Below are positions 54,367 to 64,000 of a stretch of 64,000 nt of DNA, one piece after another. Both the position numbers and the translations under genes were made by a program. The number at the start of each line of letters is the position of its first letter. The stretch's first letter is position 1. Origin of the DNA: Ceratobasidium sp. AG-K (lineage: Eukaryota; Basidiomycota; Agaricomycetes; Cantharellales; Ceratobasidiaceae); NCBI GenBank assembly GCA_037039685.1, contig JAWNGF010000012.1, positions 310,001 to 374,000 on the forward strand, given 5' to 3'. The notes under the pieces are model-generated. The model saw only the letters and a program-made list of their open reading frames with translations, searched no databases and was not told the origin of the DNA.

Positions 54367-54963
54367 CTACATATAAGTGATCCAAATGTTACATGCAGAA
54401 AGTCCTAAGGAGAATTGTGTAAAGTGGGAACAAAAATAACATATGGCTGAATCCCAAATGATACATGCAGATGAAATGGGTGCAACCTGCAGAAAGTCAT
54501 ACAAAAACGAAAAAAGCGCAAAAAGTACTGATGAAACAAGTGGAAAACCCAATGTGTATCTGCAGCTGGTTGCAGGAGACCTGAGGAATACCCAATGCAG
54601 CTGATGTACTGCCCAACTAATCTCCAAGTCTTGTGAGGTTAACCAGCAGAAATCTGAGAAACAGCTGCCAAGTAGATCAGGAATGGTGCGCTCAAACAGC
54701 AATGGGTCACTTATCAGCCCATTTAAGTGTTGGCTTTCTTTTTGCATGACACCCCACCATGTTTGGCTATGAGCAAGCGTCAGTACATCCTCTAATCCAA
54801 GGATACTTATGTTGGTCTTTCTCTTCTTCAGTACAGCTTCCTTGCACTTGGGTGCCGCCTTGGGAACCTTGGGCTCCTTGGGCTTGCTTGCAACCATGCT
54901 TTGGTGCTGAGAAAACACGTTAGTGGGTGTATTTGAGTTGGGAACCACACTTACTTTTGCCAC
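54367..54963 (-). CDS. Hypothetical ORF, probably 3' exon of a multi-exon gene
   Basis: 198 codons on the minus strand. The start is basic (ASKPKEPKVPKAAPKCKEAV, LKKRKTN), followed by LGLEDVLTLAHSQTWWGVMQ and a hydrophobic end. The first codons probably lie in an intron: GTAAGTGTGGTTCCC ... CACTAAC ... TTTTCTCAG (about 54914-54960) has donor, branch-like CTAAC and acceptor. Exons upstream at 54965-55060 and 55085-55190 join through similar introns. No domain recognised. Confidence 0.4.
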   Translation of the reverse strand: MAKVSVVPNSNTPTNVFSQHQSMVASKPKEPKVPKAAPKCKEAVLKKRKTNISILGLEDVLTLAHSQTWWGVMQKESQHLNGLISDPLLFERTIPDLLGSCFSDFCWLTSQDLEISWAVHQLHWVFLRSPATSCRYTLGFPLVSSVLFALFSFLYDFLQVAPISSACIIWDSAICYFCSHFTQFSLGLSACNIWITYM

Positions 54964-57285
54964 TTGTCTTCTGTGATTACAGCAAGGGGAGCAAGGTCAT
55001 GCCAAGCTACAGTGGTAGTGGGTTCAGGGAGTGGGTCTGGAGTGGCAGTTGTTTAGGCCTTTTGGGGTAGCTGCATGTAGAAAATTATAATTAATATAGC
55101 AATGATTCTTTCCATACCTCACCTTGGGTGGCACTGGGATGGGTGACTTGGGTCCATTGGGCGTCTTTTGTTTCTGTTGAGGGCTAGCAATTGTCACAAG
55201 CCATGCTCCTGACAATGGTCTATGTGTTGTGCTTCAGTGCTTTGTGGGCTGTTCTCCCTCTTTGTTGCAGTTATCTTCTGCCATGTACTTTGTTTTGATT
55301 GTTGCCCCTTTGTTGTGACTTCCCTGCTTAGTTGTTTGCACATGTGGCTGATTGGCATGTTGCGCCAGTTCTCTGATTTTCCCATCATGCTGTGCTTAGA
55401 TCTCCATGTGTTACATGAACTTCTTCTTCTGATGTTCTTATCTTGCTCCTTTAGTGGTTGTTATGCTTTCCCCGGGTAGATAGTGTTTTGTGCTTTGCTT
55501 GCTATAAAAGATGCAAGGGGAATCATCCTGGAACCCCAAGAACAATTTACCTTGCCGTTTACCCACTCTACTTTGCCCTGAGGAGGTTATCCAAGACCTT
55601 TTGGTGCCTCTCAGTGATTTTCAGGCCTAAGAGCTGCTCATTAGTCTCAAACAACCATTCTCTGAGCAGGTTGGGACAACAAGCAAAGACAGATAACATG
55701 AAAGGCTGAAAATGTACCTTGGCCAAGCACTCAATATTCTGTGCCTCCAATTTATTGTCAGCCTTGTGCTTCTATGGAGAGGTGAATACATAAACAATAC
55801 AGGAGATTGAGCATGCTACCTTGGTTTGAATGGGTGGTGCAGCTGGAGACTCAGGCTGGGTTGAATTTCTGCCAATTGTTGAGCTCTGTTAGGGACACCA
55901 GAATGTGCTTGAAGATAGCTTAGGGATGTTACTCACTACTGAACATCCCTAACAACCTTTGGAGACTGTGGAAGAGGCATGGGTTGTGCTTGAAAGGGGA
56001 GCATCTGACAACTCAGAGTTGTCACCACTTTGCACCACAGTTGCAACCCAACAAGTGCATTGCTGAAGTAAGAAATAAAATTGAAAGTCCTTGCATACAT
56101 TAAGAAATACCAACCAACATCCCTTTTTGTGTGGTGCCTTGTTGTCTTCACCATCTGCCTTGCCCTTTCATCATGGCTTTCCACCACCTCCTTGTTGGCC
56201 TCCTCCTCATTGCCCTTTGCATGGGTGTCCTTCTGGTCATCATCCTTCAAGCTGCCCTCTTCCTCTTCTTCCTCCATTGTTTCTACCTGGGGCCACAAGC
56301 ATTGGGGTTTGATCTGATGTTTGATCCTATCATCCTCTTTGTCATAGTCCACCCCCTTATTGTCTCTGTCCTTGTTGGCCTGGCATGTCAATTGGTCTGA
56401 GTGGTGGTGAGGCAAGAGCACCCTATGCTTGCCCTAGTCATTTGCTTGGGTCAGGTGGTTGTTTGTGTTCTTGTTGATGTTTTGGCAATTTGCAGTGCTC
56501 AAACTGCTGCTGGCTGGGTGCTTGGCTTGGCTCATTTGACCTTCTGTGGCTGCCTTGGTTGGTGTGGCTGAAGTGGCCAGGTATGTGTGTAAAATGGGGT
56601 CAGTGACAGTTTAGCATTCTCAAAAGCAATTTGCTTACCTTTTTCTTCCCTCCTGCTGCCACCTTGTGCCTTGGCTTCCAGGTCTTCTCACCCTGCAAGT
56701 TTTGGAGGTTGCACTGGAACATCTCAAGGGGTTGCCCAATTGCCAGGAAATCAGTGGAGGTATGGGTATTTTGCCTTGAGCTGTATATACACATTAGCTG
56801 GTGAGTTAATTTATTTTTTAAATTCCACCCACTGCATCAACAACAACACTCTTTATTCCAACATCAACCTCTGTGCACTTGAGATTGTCACTGGCATGCA
56901 GTCCCAAAGTGGTCTGTGCAGTGCTATGGAGGTGTTCCTAAGCTAAATTTAGCTGAGGTTGCCACTACAAGGGGGTAAAATCATACCTGCATGGTTTAGG
57001 AACTCCTTGTGAGTCCTCCTGTGGTGTTCCTCACTACTGCACTCCATGTATTCCTCTAGGTCCTTCTTGTCGAGACCTATTGGCCTTGGGATAATCAACA
57101 ACTCCTCAAATGTGCTGTTGGGATAAATGATCTTGACCTTCTTGCCCTTAACAATCTTGACAACTAGGATTGGGGATCATTAGCATGAGATCTAGATGAA
57201 ATCTTGGTAAGATCTAACTTATGTGTGGTGGTGTAGGAACATTGATGTCCGCCATAGCACTGGGTACTGGTTGGTTATTGGCCAT
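54964..57285 (-). other. Candidate intron-bearing gene of unknown function, 5' exons
   Basis: From ATG 57285: exon 57285-57219 (MANNQPVPSAMADINVPTPP), intron with GTTAGA donor and CCTAG acceptor, exon 57163-56987 (VKIVKGKKVKIIYPNSTFEE, IGLDKKDLEEYMECSSEEHH) and donor GTATGA. Further downstream, an acidic exon 56421-56100 (DRDNKGVDYDKEDD, VETMEEEEEEGSLKDDDQ, EEEANKEVVESHDE), and short exons 55845-55800 and 55785-55730 (KHKADNKLEAQNIECLAK). The joins between 56987 and 56421 could not be made without stops, so it may be a broken gene or two genes. No family recognised. Confidence 0.38.
55192..55678 (+). repeat. Solo LTR of gypsy family E in a candidate intron
   Basis: TGTCACAAGCCATGCTCC to GCAGGTTGGGACA, 487 bases, with TATAAAAGATGCAAGGG. 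On the minus strand it lies between a donor-like GTACATTTTC (after LECLAK-type coding sequence) and an acceptor-like CCCTCAACAG. AGCAA occurs on both sides (55186-55190 and 55682-55686) but not directly at the ends, so a duplication is uncertain. Confidence 0.88.
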
Positions 57286-57975
57286 CTCTAAGGTTTTGAG
57301 CATGTCAACCAAGAGTGAAAGAATGGAATATGTAAAGGTGAAGTAAACTTACTTTTACAAATGTGAACAATAAGATCATGATGTTATGCAGGGGTTTCCA
57401 ATGTGCCTGTATGCTGACTGTTTAGCACCAAACAAACATGATATCCAAGATTGCCACACAAACCTACCTGGATTGGGAGGATTTTGGCATGGTCTAAGTA
57501 TTGCTGTTTAGCTCTACAGGGGAGGGGGCTTTTGCTGGTGATGGTTGGGAGGAAGAGAGGCGGGTGGGCAGGCAGCAACTTGTGCATGTGTTCAATCAGT
57601 GTTTGTATCAGCACTAGCCACTAGTCTAAATTTTGTGCTGGCACACTGTTTGTTGCCACTCTCACTATGGACCCCAAACCTGCAGGAGACCCACAGGTTG
57701 CTGATGGACACCTAAAAAAACTGCAAGTGAGTGCTGGGTGAATGTGAGGGCTGGCTGTTGGGGTTTCTTTCAGCAGGCCACCAAGTTTTGATTACCACTG
57801 GTGTGGTGTGGGACTGCTGGGTACCTGTTGTTTCCATTTTTGGGTCCCTGTATTTTTGTTATTGGTTGAACTTGGTGTGTTTGCAATTTTGGCACCTGTT
57901 GTTTTTTTTGTATGGCATTTCCTGCATGTATCCACCCAATTTGCTAACATTACTGGCACTAATAGATTCATGAAC
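57286..57975. other. Spacer with a possible plus-strand first exon
   Basis: ATG 57667 opens MDPKPAGDPQVADGHLKKLQ, ending at a donor-like GTGAGT (57727) with acceptor TTTCTTTCAG at 57772; the frame then meets TGA (57788). The rest, including a T-rich run near 57900, shows no clear gene. A minus frame 57792-58010 may be the tail of the gene described next. Confidence 0.25.
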
Positions 57976-58200
57976 TTACACATGGTCAAGAACAGTTGGC
58001 AGACCTGCACAATCCAGAATCCACCAGCAATCCCTATTGTATACTTGACTGACCATGCACAGAATTGCCAAGGTGTTGATTACCTCACCACTTGATAGAT
58101 CCTCTTTATGGTAAGTTACTTCATATTTGTATGTTGGCTTGACCTGAGCAGGTGCCTCAAGCACCTCTGCTAGCAAGAGTGGGCAATGCTGGTTAGATAG
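57976..58200 (-). pseudogene. Gene fragment interrupted by copia element G, downstream part
   Basis: Minus-strand frame LLLAEVLEAPAQVKPTYKYE, VTYHKEDLSSGEVINTLAIL and RDCWWILDCAGLPTVL. The pattern of a small hydrophobic block, a charged block and a WWI-D-xxG end is reminiscent of the C-terminus of fungal KDZ (Plavaka-type) transposases, but this is a weak impression. Upstream (58200-58330) coding continues with a TAG. Confidence 0.3.
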
Positions 58201-58419
58201 CTTGCTGTGGGAAGCATGTGGGAGGAATAGTTGAAAGATGTGCTGGACCTAGCTGTAGTGCAACTTTGGAACCAAGCCCATGGGCGTGTTTTGTCTGTGC
58301 GCCTGTTGGTTGACAAAAAGCTGGTACTGAAGTGTAGAATATAAAAAACTCACCTGTTATTACAAAAGGAGGTTTGAACATACCCAAACAAACAATGAAT
58401 CACAGCCATCTATGCAGAG
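58201..58419. other. Left flank of copia element G, likely intron and broken exon
   Basis: On the minus strand GTAATAACAG (about 58353) is acceptor-like, followed by a possible donor GTGAGTTTTT. CAGAG at 58415-58419 is the target duplication of element G. Confidence 0.35.
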
Positions 58420-58667
58420 TATTGCAATGTATATAAAAGCAATAAGAGAAATGATATAAACAAGTGACTATATACAAAGAGAAGAGAGAGAGAATGAGAG
58501 AATGAGGATGAGAACAGCGCACAGAGTGCGCCTTATATACCCTACAGTCAAGCATTGAGTATATGCTAGTACCTACTATGCTTCCCTTGATTGCTATTGC
58601 TTGTAGGTACTGGTAAGTTCTCGTACATTTGTTATGTATATACATTGGGTAATTATCTATTTCAACA
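58420..58667 (-). repeat. 3' LTR of copia element G
   Basis: In sense orientation TGTTGAAATAGATAATTACC to TACATTGCAATA. 248 bases. The LTR end is TA instead of the usual CA in both copies. GGGTATATAAGGCGC is the likely TATA region. Confidence 0.93.
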
Positions 58668-58680
58668 CTCCCCCTCAATT
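58668..58680 (-). promoter_or_regulatory. Polypurine tract of copia element G
   Basis: On the minus strand AATTGAGGGGGAG directly precedes TGTTGAAATAG of the 3' LTR. Confidence 0.75.
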
Positions 58681-58788
58681 GAGTAAGCATTAAAAAGATT
58701 ACAAGCAAAAAGAGAAATTATCGGCATACAGAAAGCAGACTAGGGTGACCATTTGGAAAAGAAAAAAGGAAAAGGATAAGGGAATGAA

Positions 58789-61700
58789 TCAGTTCCAAAG
58801 GTAGTTGTCCTTGTCAGCAAAAACTTGTTTGCCGAGGATTGTATTCATGAAATAGTTGAATTGAGTTACTGGTAACGCCTTGGTAAATGCGTCAGCAAGG
58901 TTCTCGGCCGATTTGACATACATGGTTGAAACAAGTTGGTTCTCGATTGCGTCGCCTATGAAATGGTGCTTGATGTCAATGTGCTTGGCACAAGTGTGGA
59001 ATTGGGATTCAACAGCCAGCGTAAGAGCTGCAAGGTTGTTGGAGACAATGAGGGTAGGTGCCGCTGAGGGGAATGAGAGTTCCTCAAAGAATCAACGCAT
59101 CCACAGCGCCTGAGTTGTAGCTGAGGTAATTGACATGTACTCGGCTTCCATTGTCAAAAGAGCAATGGTGGATTGCTTCTTGGAGAGCCAAGATACAGCA
59201 GCGCCTCCGAACATGAAGATGTTGCCAGAAATGGACTTACAATCCATCATGCTTGAAGCAAAATCCACGTCGGCATAGCCAACTTTGCCAATCGTGGTTT
59301 CAAGATTCTTGCAGCAATAAGTAACACCTAAAAAGGAAGTACCCTCAAGGTATTGAAGAACGTTCTTGACAGCTGTAACATGGGGAGGTCTGTAGCAAGA
59401 ATTGAATTGGGATAGGTAGGTGACAGCGTAGGAAATGTCTGGACGTGTGCATATAGCCGCATACATGAGCTTGCCATCATGGTTTGGTAAGGGTAGTCAG
59501 GACAAGTGCCAGCATGTCAGGTAAGGGATGTATGCGGGCTCATTGGGATGTTGAGTGGGTAGGCATCAACTAGACCAGCAAGTTCGACAATAGAGTCGAT
59601 ATATGCGGTCTGTTTCAATACAATGGTGCGTTTGGATCGATAACGTTTGATCTGGATGCCTAGGAAGTGTCACAGAGGGCCGAGGTCTCGCATTTCAAAC
59701 TCAGTAGTAAGCTTGCAAACGACAGAGTCGGTGCACTCCGGGGATGTGATGACAACGGAGTCGTCAACGTGAATAGCGATTATCGCTGTCTGGATGGTTC
59801 CGAGCTCATAGCGAATGCAACAGTAAATGCAAGCATCGGAAAGGAGGGGGGAATAGCCAAGTGCTTTGAGCTTTCGGTCCAGAGTTCGATTCCAGACTCG
59901 CCCAGACTGTTTGAGGCTGTAGAGCGATCGTCGGAGTCAAAGAACGTCGCCAGAGTCATCGGAGTAGTAGGGGATTTGCTCCATAAAGTGCTCTTCCTCA
60001 AGGTCAGCGTGTAGGTAGGCTGAAATGACGTCGAGTTGACGCATGTCCCAGTTGTAGAAGTTAGCAAGTGCGCATAAGATACGAAAGGATTTGAGTCAAA
60101 GGACGGGGGCAAAGGTGTCGTTGAAGTCTTGACCAGGTTTCTGGGTGTAACCCTTAGCAACTAGTCGCGCCCCGTAGTGTGTAATCTCGCCTAGTTCGTT
60201 TTGTTTACGGGCAAGCACCCAGCGGCAGCCTATGACGTTGATTGGTTGCTTTGGTCTTGGTGCTTTCTCGAAAGCTCCTAGATGTACAAGGTTGTTGTAC
60301 TCACAATCCATGGCTTCACGCCATTTCTTGCTTTCCGGGCCAGCAAGTGCTTCTTTGATTGTCGGGTTATTGTTTATAGCTGAAACACGGGTGGCAAATG
60401 CCCAGGCTTGTTCGCCATCGGCAATGTCGTTGACTGAGTCAATTGGCACGTAATTCAATGTGTAATTTGTCGCCTCAGGCGTAGGAGGAGGCATCGGGAG
60501 TTCGGGCGGCAGTACAACGTCGCAGAGACAGTGGAAGTCGTCTGGAGGGTAATAGAGGCCTCCAGGAATGCGAGGGATGTCACTGGAGTCTGAGTCGCTA
60601 GTATCAGCGACCAGTGGCGGCGTGTATGCGTACAAAGACTCATACTCATTGTTGCTAACGACTGTCGAGTCCGAGCAGAAAGTCGTGAGCTTGTCGATCA
60701 TGGGGAGAGCCGCCTGGTCCTTGATCTTGATTTGGATGCCGCAGCGCTCCTTCTCAAGTGAGATGGCCGGCGCATTCGGTTGACTGCGACGCGTTTGGAT
60801 GCCGGGACGAGTCGTTGTAGATAGAGCATTGATAGATTGAATAGAAGCAAGAGTATTGGGTCGCATATCAGTGGGAGAGCGTGCAGACTGTGAAGAGATT
60901 AATGGGGCGCTTTCAAGCTTGGTCTTTGGAGGGGTGGATGAATGCGCTGCCTTTTGCTCGCTTTTCACCTCCTCTTTTATAGCTTTCAGTTCCCCTTGTT
61001 GCTGAATCTTTGGTTTGTCTTTTTCTCCCCCTGTTTCTGCGTTTTCTCCTTGTCGCTTCGCCGTGCTGTCTTCTGGAGGTTTCTCCTCCTCCTCAGCAGG
61101 TGGAGCGACCGACTCTTCCAATTGTAGGTCGTTTGGTTCGCCTGTATGCGCCTGAATGACTCGCGGGAATGTAATATTGCATGAATACAATATTTTGTTC
61201 GCTCCTTTTTTGTAGTATTGCCAGCTTTTACCTTGGTGGTCTGAAATCCCAGTGAAGATTGCTGTGATCATCTTAGGATCCAACTTTGAGCGATCTCCGC
61301 TCTGATTCAGTACGTAGCACTTTGTTCCCCATGGCCTTAAAGTGCTAACGTCGGGTTTCCTGCCCCAAAATGCTTCAAATGGCGTTGGTTGAAATTGACC
61401 GTGCACTTGGGTTGGCACGCGATTTTTCAGGTAACAGGCGTAAGCGATTGCCTCATTCCATAGCAATAGCGGTGCCTGTGCTTTGATTAGCATCGCCCTA
61501 GCCTTCTCGGTAAGCGTCCTATTCAGTCTCTCAGCGATTCCGTTCTGCTGAGCTGAGTATGGCGAGTTAGTCTCTAAGATCGTCCCTTTTTCGCGTGTAT
61601 GCGTCCTCCAATCCTTGTTAACAAATTCTCCACCATTATCGAATCGGACTTTCTTGATTTTCTTGTCCAGTTGTGTATTTATCATCGATTCGAATGCCTT

Positions 61701-63538
61701 GTATTCTTCGAGGGTTTCGTCTTTGTGTCTGAGGAATCCTAAGTGTGTGAATCGGGTCGCGACGTCCGTAAAGGACACATAATAGCGATACCTGCCAATA
61801 GAATTAACCTTGGCAGGGCCCCAGACGTAGGTAACTATTAGTTCACCAATGTCTTTCACTACTGTTTGCGATTCCTTCGGGAAAGGCACTGTATGCGCTT
61901 TCGCTTGTATGCATGCTTCGCACTCGAAGTTGAATCCTTCGGGACTTTCCGTCGCTTCCATTCCACTAACGGCATTCGTTTTCTTTATTCGTTCGAGTGC
62001 TTGGGGTCCTATATGCCCCAGTATTTTGTGCCATTCATACCAGGTGCGTCCGGTATGCTTAAAAAGAGCGATTTCGGCGTTAACTTTTGACTTTTTCAGT
62101 TCCGATGCGCGATCCGTTTGACATTGTATATGCCAAAGGCTTCCGTTCGGTTGGTTGGTATTTTTTCTGCCTAATGCGATCGTCTCTCCGTGTGCGCTGA
62201 TGATACGGAGGTCGGTTCCTTTGATTTCAATTTTGTAGCCGTTATCAGTTACCTTAGATAAGCTGATAAGATTGACTGGGCAGGTGGATACGTGAGCGAC
62301 ATTGCGAAGTGTCAAAATTTTCGATTGGCTCCCATGCTGATCGATGGTACTTCTGAGAAGCACGGTGCCCCTGCCAATTATGGCTTCCTTGCTGCTGACG
62401 CCGGTAATGGTTCCTTGTGTGGGCGTATAGTCAATAAATGTGCTCCGATTGTTTGCAATGTGAGTGGTTGATCCACTATCGGCTATCCATGCGCCACTAA
62501 GATGGCTCAGGAACGATGTATCGTCGCTGTCCAATGCCTGGAAGGCATAACTATCGGTCAGCGCATTATTTTCGACGGCTATATGCGCTCGGTTATCGTG
62601 GTTCTTGTGTCTTGCCGGTGTGTTAAACTTTCTTTGTTGATGGTTCCGCTCATTGTTTGCATTCTTCTTGTATGCACCACCTCCTGGCTGTTGGCATTCG
62701 GCTGCCCAATGGCCAATGCGACTGCAGTTGTTGCATTTAGAGTTCGATTTGTCAGGCGATTGGGGTGCGGGCCAGTGATTAGGGTTGTTCTTCATGAACA
62801 TGAGGTGTCCGGGCTTTGTATTTCCATAGAATGCATTGTTACCTTCGTTTCTGGTAGTTCGCCTGTGTGCTTCGGCCATAATTCGGGCTCTAATGTCGCC
62901 TATTTGGTTCGCTTGCTTGTTTAGGTCTTGTCGGTCAATGTTAAAGCTGATTGATTGTGTGAATGAGTCCCAGCTTTCGGGCAAGCTGGCAACTAATGTG
63001 GTAATAAAGTCGACCTCGGAGCGGGAGCCAGTGTCGATATTGTTAATTTGCTGGTACCAGTCGCGCATGCGACGTATATTCTCTTCTAGGTCCTCTCCGT
63101 CAGTCATCCGGCGACTGAAAAACTTTCTTCGCAGCCCGATAAGTCCAATCGTTCCTTGGACTTGGAAAGTCGCTGCTAATGCGTCCCACGTGTCCACCGA
63201 CGTATTGCATGTTTGTATATGCGTTAGTACGTGTCCGTCGACCCTTAAACAGATGTGCAATAACGCTTTGCGGTCGATTTTTGACCAATCAGTGTATGCT
63301 TTGTTGCTTGTACTTCAGTTTCATCTGGAGACTGTACTCTATCATCCTTAACTGGAGTGATTGTGACTTCGATCTGCGCCTTTGGGCAAGGGGTTGTTTG
63401 GTTAATGTATTGGTACAGATCAAGGTTGGTGAGGATGTCCTCCATCTGTATGCGCCAAACGTTGAAATTCTCCGTTCCTTGTAGCAGAGTAATTTGGTAG
63501 TGACTTGCACTTCCGCTCATGTTCGTGGTTTTGGCCAT
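58789..63538 (-). pseudogene. gag-pol: gag-pol of copia element G (five in-frame TGA, two frameshifts)
   Basis: ATG 63538 (MAKTTNMSGSASHYQITLLQ, NFNVWRIQMEDIL). One-base shift near 63296, then 1054 open codons to 60096: gag with DTWDALAATFQ, zinc knuckle CNNCSRIGHWAAEC (about 62700), protease IADSGSTTHIANN, pre-integrase WHKILGHIG and CEACIQAKAH, integrase TYVWGPAKV (D of the usual DVWGP is Tyr), RFDNGGEF, NGIAERLNRTL. RT begins GCRWVLARKQNELGE; HVDDSVVITSP is intact. RNase H CTRPDISYAVTYLSQF, MEAEYMSI, DIKHHFIGDAIE. TGA at 60096, 59937, 59670, 59517 and 59092; at 60096, 59937, 59670 and 59092 flanking motifs suggest Arg (CGA). A second shift near 59480. Ends at TGA 58789-58791. Confidence 0.93.
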
Positions 63539-63604
63539 TTGGTATGATTTGGTATGTATGTTTGATTTGGGTGGTTCTGGAGTTCGTATTTAGATTACAG
63601 TAGT

Positions 63605-63619
63605 GCAGGGCTCATAACC
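63605..63619 (-). promoter_or_regulatory. Half-tRNA primer site (initiator Met) of copia element G
   Basis: On the minus strand GGTTATGAGCCCTGC follows the 5' LTR directly; on the plus strand GCAGGGCTCATAACC equals the anticodon stem-loop of initiator tRNA-Met (15 of 15 against yeast). Confidence 0.85.
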
Positions 63620-63867
63620 TATTGAAATGCATATATAAGCGATAAGAGAAGTGATATAAACAAGTGACTATATACAAAGAGAAGAGAGAGAGAATGAGAG
63701 AATGAGGATGAGAACAGCGCACGGAGCGCGCCTTATATACCCTATGGTCAAGCGTTGAGTATATGCTAGTACCTACTACGCTTCGCTTGATTGCTATTGC
63801 TCGTAGGTACTGGTAAGTTCTTGTACATTTGTTATGTATATACATTGGGTAATTATCTATTTCAACA
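63620..63867 (-). repeat. 5' LTR of copia element G
   Basis: 248 bases, sense TGTTGAAATAGATAATTACC to GCATTTCAATA. Followed outside by CAGAG (63868-63872). Confidence 0.93.
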
Positions 63868-63890
63868 CAGAGCTTATGTCATCCTCTTAC

Positions 63891-64000
63891 CAGGATGATA
63901 TCACTGCCTCTGTTGAGTCGCATTTGACCCCATTGTTTGAACACAGGTGGAATAAATGCTTTCAAATTGGCAGCTGCAATGTCATATGTTGTTCCAAGGT
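63891..64000 (-). pseudogene. Gene fragment interrupted by copia element G, upstream exon
   Basis: Minus-strand frame LGTTYDIAAANLKAFIPPVF, KQWGQMRLNRGSDIIL, ending at a donor-like site CTG/GTAAGAGG at 63890. The intron would contain element G. The stretch FxQMRLNRGSDII resembles the FGKMRRLxGGD motif of fungal KDZ (Plavaka-type) transposases; I give this as a possibility only. The gene starts beyond the window. Confidence 0.35.

Larger units (their letters stand above)
58420..63867 (-). mobile_element. Ty1/copia LTR retrotransposon, element G (near complete)
   Basis: 5448 bases on the minus strand, perfect duplication CAGAG (58415-58419 and 63868-63872). LTRs of 248 bases; half-tRNA primer site; one long gag-pol frame; polypurine tract. 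About 15 LTR differences (roughly 6 percent by eye), many at CpG. The gag-pol frame is broken by five TGA codons and two one-base shifts. It is the best preserved pol in the window for RT, where HVDD is intact. Confidence 0.95.

Noticed and set aside
56081..56400. Plus-strand hydrophobic ORFs at 56081-56400 as membrane proteins
   Set aside because: They are the complement of the acidic, glutamate-rich minus-strand exon; a run of GAA/GAG read backwards gives Leu/Phe/Ser.
58480..58500. GAGA repeats in the copia G LTR (58480-58500 and 63680-63700) as a microsatellite
   Set aside because: They are part of both LTR copies and not independent repeats.
1..64000. CRISPR arrays, rRNA or tRNA genes
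   Set aside because: No regularly spaced repeats, no rRNA core sequence and no tRNA cloverleaf found; the tRNA-like matches are only the copia primer sites.

Overview
The window looks like a transposable-element graveyard from a filamentous fungus, most likely a basidiomycete (Agaricomycetes). Evidence for this: Tf1/sushi-type chromoviral Ty3/gypsy elements with a C-terminal chromodomain, Ty1/copia elements primed by a half initiator-Met tRNA, pogo-like DDE transposases, and short (about 50-base) GT-AG introns in the few non-retroelement exons. A Rhizoctonia-like genome would fit, but no marker gene is present to prove it. I see no rRNA, tRNA, CRISPR or intact single-copy housekeeping gene.

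Layout. 1-14.2 kb is a nested stack. A decayed gypsy copy (family E; 1-321, and 12373-14163) is broken by a solo LTR of the same family (target duplication TTCAA), and that LTR is broken by a full gypsy element A (420-7675, duplication CTCCT). A copia remnant (8151-11863) and a second family E LTR lie between the two gypsy parts. 14.2-23.4 kb is a field of solo family E LTRs in both orientations, most with 5-base duplications, set in fragments of gypsy, copia and an unidentified coding sequence. 23.4-29.2 kb is the longest family E copy, ending in polypurine tract plus LTR. 30.6-33.1 kb holds an LTR inserted inside another LTR and a gag-protease remnant. 33.2-34.9 kb is a pogo-like transposase. 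35.3-52.2 kb is gypsy element C, split by gypsy element B (36083-43234, duplication TAGAA) and by a Tc1/mariner-pogo element with TA duplication and terminal inverted repeats (44720-48119), which itself carries a solo LTR (duplication CTCAT). 53-58 kb has fragments of unrecognised, intron-bearing genes on the minus strand, one with a solo LTR in a candidate intron. 58420-63867 is a nearly complete copia element G (duplication CAGAG) inserted in an apparent intron of another minus-strand gene.

How the parts work together. In A and B, gag, pol (protease, reverse transcriptase, RNase H, integrase, chromodomain) and a third open frame follow one another, each in the -1 frame of the one before. 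The third frame (ORF3) is 255 codons long in both A and B, is about three-quarters identical over the first 68 residues, and has a recognisable relative in the more distant element C. I do not recognise its function. A and B also carry a 12-base self-priming signal of the Tf1 type.

None of the large elements looks active. Decay has a strong signature: in the two A LTRs 10 of 12 differences are at CpG, most internal stops are TGA where relatives or context imply CGA, and several catalytic aspartates have become asparagine by a single CpG transition. This fits cytosine methylation followed by deamination (a RIP-like or methylation-linked process). ORF3 and this decay pattern are the observations most worth following up.
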